Shown here in pieces: positions 14,152 through 18,775 of a stretch of 18,775 nt of DNA. The position numbers and the translations under genes were made by a program. Each line of letters opens with the position of its first letter. Position 1 is the stretch's first letter. This DNA is from Bacillota bacterium. Lineage in GTDB: Bacteria; Bacillota; Clostridia; Oscillospirales; Oscillospiraceae. The notes under the pieces were generated by a model that was not told where the DNA came from, searched no databases, and saw only the letters and a list, made by a program, of their open reading frames with translations. The DNA lies in NCBI GenBank assembly GCA_023459875.1, contig JAEWRY010000019.1, positions 1 through 18,775 of the forward strand, read 5' to 3'.

Positions 14152-15792
14152 GTGCAGAATGGATATAAATTTTTAGACGGCTGGTGCTTGTATATGCTGC
14201 GCTTTCTGAAGAAAAAGCTGGGGTTCCGGCAACTGAAAAAAAGCATGGAAATGAAACAGGAAGACAACAAGACGCGGGAAATGACAAGCGATTTTACGGC
14301 GAGCCTGGAGGAGAACCTGCGCGCCGTCCGCCAGATTCTGAAGCAGAGCAGCGATATCGTCCTGCGCAGGTTCACCCTCGGCCGGGATGAGACGGCCGCG
14401 GCCGCCCTTATTTTCATCGACGGCCTGGTACAAAAAGAGCTGGTCCATGAAAACATCCTGGAGCCGCTGATGAGCCGCGCGGATTTTCCGAAGGAAAACC
14501 CGGACGGCTGCGCCGGCTTTCTCAAGTCGTCCCTTTTGTATGTGGGCGAAATCAAGGATACGGCCAGCGTTTATGACGCCGTAAACGGCATCTTGTCGGG
14601 AGACACCCTCCTGCTGCTGGACGGCTCAAAGAAAGCCATCATCATCAGTGTCAGGGGCTGGGAAGCCAGGAGCGTCGAGGAGCCGAAAACCGAGACGGTG
14701 GTGAGAGGCCCGCGGGAGGGCTTTGCCGAGACACTGCGCGTCAACACGTCCCTGCTCAGGCGCAAAATAAAAAGTCCCGATTTTGTCCTTGAAACGCTGA
14801 CGCTGGGCGAACGGACGAGAACGGACGTCTGCATCGCTTACATTGAAAGCCTTGCCGACCCAAAGCTGATCGAGGAGGTCAGGCTGCGCCTCGGCCGCAT
14901 CCAGACCGACGCGATCCTGGAATCCGGCTATATCGAGGAGTTCATCGAGGACGCGCCTTATTCCATCTTTTCCACCGTCGGCAACAGCGAAAAGCCGGAC
15001 AAGGTCGCCGCGAAGCTGCTGGAAGGCCGGGCGGCCATTCTGGTGGACGGCACCCCCTTCGTGCTGACCGTCCCAGCCCTCTTTGTTGAGAGCTTTCATG
15101 CCTCGGAGGACTACTATTCCCGCCCGCTTTTCGCAAGCGCCATCCGGCTGCTGAGATATATGGCATTCTTCATCAGCGTTTTCGCGCCCGCGCTTTACGT
15201 GGCTCTCGTCAACTTCCATCAGGAGCTTATCCCCACTCCCCTGCTCCTCACCATGGCGGCCGCCCACGAGGGGATTCCCTTCCCTTCCGTGATCGAGGCG
15301 GGGCTTATGGTAACCGTCTTTGAAATTCTGCGCGAGGCGGGGGTGCGGCTGCCCCGCTCGGTGGGGCAGGCGGTCAGCATGGTGGGGGCGCTGGTAATCG
15401 GCGACGCGGCGGTCTCGGCGGGCCTCATCGGCGCGCCCATGGTGATCGTCGTCGCCATTACCGCCGTGTCCAGCTTTGTGGTGACCCCCCAGGTGGACTC
15501 GGGAGCCATCCTGCGCTATTCTTTTCTGATCCTGGCCGCCTTTATGGGAGGATACGGAATCGCCATGGGGATTTTCGCGGTCATCATTCATCTGGCCTCC
15601 CTCCGGTCGTTCGGAACGCCTTATTTTTCTCCGTTTGCTCCGTTCAACTCTCAGGACATGAAGGATTCGCTGATCCGGTCGCATATGTGGAAAATGCGGA
15701 AACGACCGAAGGATATCCCGACGCAGGACCAGACGAGGCTCGAATCCTCTCAGGGGCCGGTTCCCCCAGCACCCGAGCAATCGTATGAATAA
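14152..15792 (+). CDS. Germinant receptor A subunit (GerA family)
   Basis: 546 residues from the GTG at 14152, with GGGAG 7 bases upstream. The frame is open back to 14068, but nothing there resembles a start site. Residues 1 to about 330 are the soluble cytoplasmic region, a two-lobed GerA N-domain with related segments such as VLRRFTLGRDETAAAALIFIDGL and VLETLTLGERTRTDVCIAYIESL. About five membrane helices follow (roughly 333-510). The signature PFPSVIEAGLMVTVFEILREAG and PRSVGQAVSMVGALVIGDAAV marks the GerA family. With the B and C subunits it forms the inner-membrane receptor or channel that responds to nutrients in dormant spores. The ligand cannot be predicted. Confidence 0.93.
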   Translation: MQNGYKFLDGWCLYMLRFLKKKLGFRQLKKSMEMKQEDNKTREMTSDFTASLEENLRAVRQILKQSSDIVLRRFTLGRDETAAAALIFIDGLVQKELVHENILEPLMSRADFPKENPDGCAGFLKSSLLYVGEIKDTASVYDAVNGILSGDTLLLLDGSKKAIIISVRGWEARSVEEPKTETVVRGPREGFAETLRVNTSLLRRKIKSPDFVLETLTLGERTRTDVCIAYIESLADPKLIEEVRLRLGRIQTDAILESGYIEEFIEDAPYSIFSTVGNSEKPDKVAAKLLEGRAAILVDGTPFVLTVPALFVESFHASEDYYSRPLFASAIRLLRYMAFFISVFAPALYVALVNFHQELIPTPLLLTMAAAHEGIPFPSVIEAGLMVTVFEILREAGVRLPRSVGQAVSMVGALVIGDAAVSAGLIGAPMVIVVAITAVSSFVVTPQVDSGAILRYSFLILAAFMGGYGIAMGIFAVIIHLASLRSFGTPYFSPFAPFNSQDMKDSLIRSHMWKMRKRPKDIPTQDQTRLESSQGPVPPAPEQSYE

Positions 15793-15823
15793 ACAACAAA
15801 TCGGACGCTTTGGAGGCTTCCCC

Positions 15824-17020
15824 GTGAAAAAATACTTCAGCAGATTTCTGAGAGCCGCCGCCTCGCTGCTCTGCATCGTCAGCCTTTGCGGCTGCTGGAA
15901 CAACCGGGAGCTGGAAACGCTGGGCATCGTTATGGGGCTGGGTTTGGACACGCCGGAAGGAGACGGCGGGGTGCAGCTCACGGCGCAGCTCATACGCCCG
16001 GGAGAGCTGAGATCCGGACAAAACGCCGGCGGGGACAGCGGCGGCGGAACCGGCGGCGGTACGGAGAACTTCTGGAATGTGCAGAGCACGGGAGATACCG
16101 TTTTCAGCGCCGTGAGAGATGTAACCGACCAATCCAGCCGCAGGCTGTTCTTCCCCCACAACCAGGTTTTGATTTTCGGCAAAGCCATCGCCCAGGAAGG
16201 CGTCCGGCAATATATCGACTTTTTCGTGCGGGACCCGGAAACACGGGACAATGTCTGCGTTCTTGTGGCGGAGGGTTCCGCGAAGGAAATCCTGAGCGTA
16301 AAACCAATGCTAGAAAAATATCCGGCGACAAAGATCACCAAGATGGTGGAAATACAGGAGAAATCCGCCTCCCAGGTGGTCGCTGTGAGACTGGGCGATT
16401 TTGTCAAGCGCCTCCTCAGCACCACGGCGGCGCCTGTGGCGCCCATGATCCGCGCTTCCGGAGAGGGAGAGGAGCCATCCCTCACGATCACCGGCACCGC
16501 CGTTTTCAAGGACGACCGGCTGGTGGGGACGCTGGACAAGACGGAAGGCCGGGGCCTTTTGTGGGTACTGAGCGAAGTGAAAAGCGGCATCATCAACGTG
16601 GAAGAGCCCGACGGCGGCGGCCTCGTCGCCCTGGAGATCATCCGGGCAAGCGGGAAAATGACGCCCGAGCTCAGGGACGGAAAAATCGTCATGAAAATCA
16701 ACGTAAAAGTCGAGGGTAACGTGGGTGAGACAACCGGCAAGGGAAGCCTCGCCTCCAACGAGGCCCTGACAAAGCTGGAGGTAAGCATGGCCCAGGCCGT
16801 TCACGGCGAGGTCTTCGCCGCTTTCCAAAAAGCCAAGGCGCTCACCGCGGATATCTTCGGGTTCGGGGAAGCGGTAAGGGGGAAATACCTCACGGAGTTC
16901 AAGACCATGGAGGGCAATTGGGACGAGGTTTTCAGGACCATTGAGCTGGAAGTGAACGTCCACGCCGAGCTGCGCCTTACCGGACGGATCAACAACCCGG
17001 CGGTCCCCCAGGGGGAATGA
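15824..17020 (+). CDS. Germinant receptor C subunit, Ger(x)C lipoprotein
   Basis: 398 residues from the GTG at 15824, with GGAGG (15812-15816) 7 bases upstream. An in-frame ATG at 15785 overlaps the A-subunit gene but lacks a site. Residues 1-24 are a lipoprotein signal with lipobox SLCGC (Cys24), followed by WNNRELETLGIVMGLGLD, the usual Ger(x)C opening. The middle has the family segments NQVLIFGKAIAQEGVRQYIDFFVRDPETR and LVAEGSAKEIL. A Gly-rich insertion (NAGGDSGGGTGGGTEN) early in the protein looks like a flexible loop. It should be anchored to the outer face of the spore inner membrane. Confidence 0.93.
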   Translation: MKKYFSRFLRAAASLLCIVSLCGCWNNRELETLGIVMGLGLDTPEGDGGVQLTAQLIRPGELRSGQNAGGDSGGGTGGGTENFWNVQSTGDTVFSAVRDVTDQSSRRLFFPHNQVLIFGKAIAQEGVRQYIDFFVRDPETRDNVCVLVAEGSAKEILSVKPMLEKYPATKITKMVEIQEKSASQVVAVRLGDFVKRLLSTTAAPVAPMIRASGEGEEPSLTITGTAVFKDDRLVGTLDKTEGRGLLWVLSEVKSGIINVEEPDGGGLVALEIIRASGKMTPELRDGKIVMKINVKVEGNVGETTGKGSLASNEALTKLEVSMAQAVHGEVFAAFQKAKALTADIFGFGEAVRGKYLTEFKTMEGNWDEVFRTIELEVNVHAELRLTGRINNPAVPQGE

Positions 17021-17023
17021 TTG

Positions 17024-18157
17024 ATGAAGATCGAACAGGGCCAGATCTCCAACACCCAGCTTACGACTCTGATATTCGCTTTTCTGCAGGCCTCGGTTCT
17101 CACCGTTAATTTCATCTTCCCGCTTACAAAGCAGAGCTCCTGGCTCGCAGTCCTGGCGGGATTCGCCGCCTCCATTCCGTTCCTGCTGATTCTTACCGCC
17201 ATCGCCCGCAGTTTCCCCGGAAAGAATCTCATCGAGATCAACGACCTTGTCTTTGGCCGCTATCTGGGCAAGGTGTTTTCCCTCCTCTATCTCTGGTTCT
17301 TCTTCCAGCTCATTATTCATTACACGTATTTCTTCAACAGCTTCTGGATCACCTATATCATGCCGGAAACTCCCCGGGCGGCGTTCACCATCATGTTCGC
17401 GCTGGTCTGCGGCATGGCCGTTTGGAAGGGGCTGGAGGTGATCGCGAGGGTCAGTTTTCTTTTTTCGGTCACCGTCGTCGTGACCACGCTCATCATCACG
17501 GTGCTGCTCATCCGCGATATGAAGTTCTCCTATCTGCTGCCCGTCTTTGATTTCACCGCGGACGTTTTTTTTCAGAGCTCCCTGATCACCGCCACCATCG
17601 GTTTCTGCGAACTCGTGATCTTCCTCATGATCTTTCCCTATACGGCTCAAAAACGGCAGATCAGAAAGCCGGTGCTGCTCGGCTCCGCGCTTTGCGCCGT
17701 TCAGCTGCTTCTGGTGGTTTTCAGGGGCATCCTCGTCATGGGTCCCCAGATCCTCATCACCAGCTCGGTGTCCTTCGCGGTTGCCCGCGTCATCGATATC
17801 GCGGACATCCTCACGAGGCTGGACGTCCTTGTCGCCATCGCCCAGCTCATTACGGTGTTTATGAAAATCTCCATCTTCGCCTATGCAACCGTTTTCAGCG
17901 CCGCGCAGATGCTGAAGCTGCGCTCTTACAACCATCTGATCGTCCCCTTCGCCGCCCTTAGCACCTCCATCGCGGCCAACCTCTATTCCTCCGATATGGA
18001 ACAGGTCTTTGCGGGCACCTATATCTGGCCTTATAACGCCGCCTTCTACGAGATCGTGCTGCCGACGGTCACATTCCTCGTCATTCTGGTGAAAAAACAG
18101 CGAAAGAAAAAGGAAAAGGCCGCTCCGGCCGGTCTTAATCCGGAGGTGCCGCTGTGA
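17024..18157 (+). CDS. Germinant receptor B subunit (GerB, amino-acid-permease-like)
   Basis: 377 residues from the ATG at 17024, with a GGGGG-containing site 8 bases upstream, starting 3 bases after the C-subunit stop. About ten membrane helices and the opening KIEQGQISNTQLTTLIFAFLQAS are typical of the GerB / spore permease family. The segment VVFRGILVMGP and the C-terminal basic tail (KKQRKKKEKAAPAG) also fit. This subunit commonly decides germinant specificity. Gene order here is A, C, B. Distal spacing is tight, so one transcript is likely. Confidence 0.93.
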   Translation: MKIEQGQISNTQLTTLIFAFLQASVLTVNFIFPLTKQSSWLAVLAGFAASIPFLLILTAIARSFPGKNLIEINDLVFGRYLGKVFSLLYLWFFFQLIIHYTYFFNSFWITYIMPETPRAAFTIMFALVCGMAVWKGLEVIARVSFLFSVTVVVTTLIITVLLIRDMKFSYLLPVFDFTADVFFQSSLITATIGFCELVIFLMIFPYTAQKRQIRKPVLLGSALCAVQLLLVVFRGILVMGPQILITSSVSFAVARVIDIADILTRLDVLVAIAQLITVFMKISIFAYATVFSAAQMLKLRSYNHLIVPFAALSTSIAANLYSSDMEQVFAGTYIWPYNAAFYEIVLPTVTFLVILVKKQRKKKEKAAPAGLNPEVPL

Positions 18158-18366
18158 TCTTTTTGCTGATCCTCGGGTTTTTATTCCCCATTCTTCTGGA
18201 AGTGCCGGTCCTGGTGAGGGGGAAAAGCTGGAAGGAGCTTGCCGTCTATTCCCTTTTCATGTCCCTTGCCTTTATAGTCTGCCTGACTGAGATCCTGCAC
18301 ATCGAAATCTGGAACCCGGTGAAGGACACGCAGTATTTTTTTGAACGGCTTTTTCATCCGAGGTAA
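18154..18366 (+). CDS. Small two-helix membrane protein, possible germinant receptor D subunit
   Basis: 70 residues starting with GTG at 18154, overlapping the B-subunit stop by four bases. Hydrophobic segments at about 2-18 and 29-47 flank a basic loop (VRGKSWKEL), followed by a short soluble tail ending FERLFHPR. Small two-helix D subunits are known next to Bacillus germinant receptor genes and can modulate receptor response. Position and topology fit, but I see no diagnostic sequence match. A housekeeping membrane peptide is the alternative. Confidence 0.7.
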   Translation: MIFLLILGFLFPILLEVPVLVRGKSWKELAVYSLFMSLAFIVCLTEILHIEIWNPVKDTQYFFERLFHPR

Positions 18367-18373
18367 TGATAAA

Positions 18374-18609
18374 AGGCGGCGTCTCATGGAGTTTGAGGCG
18401 CCGCCTAAGGCTGTCGAAAAACTCTGTTTTTCGACAAAACAGCAAGATAGCAGCGGCTCTCCGGAGCCGCACAGCCAGTGCCAAGCGGGAAGTGAATTCC
18501 CGCTTGGCACTGGTATTCAACCTTTTGCAGATTTTGGTCACGAAACCGGGCACAAAATCCGCAAAAGCTTTTCGCCGGTGGCGAAAAGGACGAAGGACTT
18601 TTTTGACAG
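18374..18609 (+). repeat. R1 hairpin-chain repeat, copy C
   Basis: Hairpins in order: 18374-18386/18394-18406 (13 bp with one G-T pair; relative of the SLH terminator stem), 18412-18422/18426-18436 (11 bp), 18453-18459/18464-18470 (7 bp) and 18475-18491/18497-18513 (17 bp perfect). The conserved tail runs 18521-18609 with the long stem CTTTTGC...GCAAAAG and hairpin 18568-18575/18581-18588. The 17-bp hairpin matches the one next to the tail in copy B, with a T-A pair replaced by A-T. No T-run follows the first stem, so the germination operon lacks a classical terminator here. Confidence 0.8.
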
Positions 18610-18775
18610 GTCGAGGACCTATTGAAAGAAGCCCTGAAGCTTCATTAAACTTAAGGCAACACCGTGCAATTGGGACACAAGCGGAGCAATCCCCGCAGAT
18701 GTCCAGAAAACGGCATGCCTATGTGGATAGCTTCGTCGCAACGGCAAACCAAATCAGGCCAGCAAGCCCCGCTTG
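18610..18775. other. Unassigned sequence at the right window edge
   Basis: 166 bases beyond R1 copy C with no recognisable gene. A plus-strand frame from the TTG at about 18670 stays open to the edge (LGHKRSNPRRCPENGMPM...) but matches nothing I recognise and has no ribosome binding site. It could be the start of a gene or mobile element that continues outside the window. Confidence 0.3.

Noticed and set aside
18341..18625. Frames ending in KIRKSFSPVAKRTKDFF-like sequence at R1 copies
   Set aside because: The similar peptide in the three copies follows from DNA-level conservation of the R1 tail, frames have unrelated starts, and copy B changes the end; not taken as coding.

Overview
The window looks like a chromosomal segment of an anaerobic, spore-forming, Gram-positive Clostridia member, probably Oscillospiraceae/Ruminococcaceae-like. 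This rests on GC-rich coding sequence, strong GGAGG-type ribosome binding sites, a complete GerA-type germinant receptor operon, an S-layer-homology (SLH) surface protein, an AgrB/AgrD peptide-signalling pair and dispersed palindromic intergenic repeats. Species-level placement is not possible from the sequence alone.

Layout. (1) 1-455: a chain of perfect hairpins with a conserved tail (repeat family R1, copy A), a rho-independent terminator, and a small terminal-inverted-repeat element (family R2). (2) 693-6089 (+): a 1798-residue secreted modular surface protein ending in three SLH domains. (3) 6104-6480: an R2 copy, a terminator and an inverted R1 copy, so the SLH gene sits in an R1-R2-gene-R2-R1 arrangement. 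(4) 6482-9838 (-): a pstSCAB phosphate-import operon read pstS-pstC-pstA-pstB, with a near-consensus promoter at 10055-10083, a leader of about 210 bases and no phoU. Its PstB has replacements at the Walker A lysine, the Q-loop glutamine and the catalytic glutamate. (5) 10127-10255: a terminator and a third R2 copy. (6) 10317-13878 (-): DUF5317-like membrane protein, AgrC-like membrane-only protein, AgrB, AgrD (39 aa, missed by ORF callers with a length cutoff), a perfect 19-bp hairpin, then a membrane GGDEF/HD-GYP protein. (7) 14152-18366 (+), divergent: germinant receptor A, C and B subunits and a small two-helix membrane protein. (8) 18374-18775: a third R1 copy and unassigned sequence.

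How it fits together. The most interesting candidate system is the peptide quorum-sensing locus. It has the autoinducer precursor and its processing protease/exporter, but no visible AgrC kinase or AgrA regulator. Instead there is a kinase-less membrane protein upstream and a protein downstream that carries both c-di-GMP synthesis and degradation domains. The inference is a peptide signal feeding into c-di-GMP, next to a divergent germination operon. Two further leads are the PstB with altered ATPase residues in an otherwise normal pst operon, and the R1 hairpin-chain family, whose copies differ by compensatory base-pair changes.
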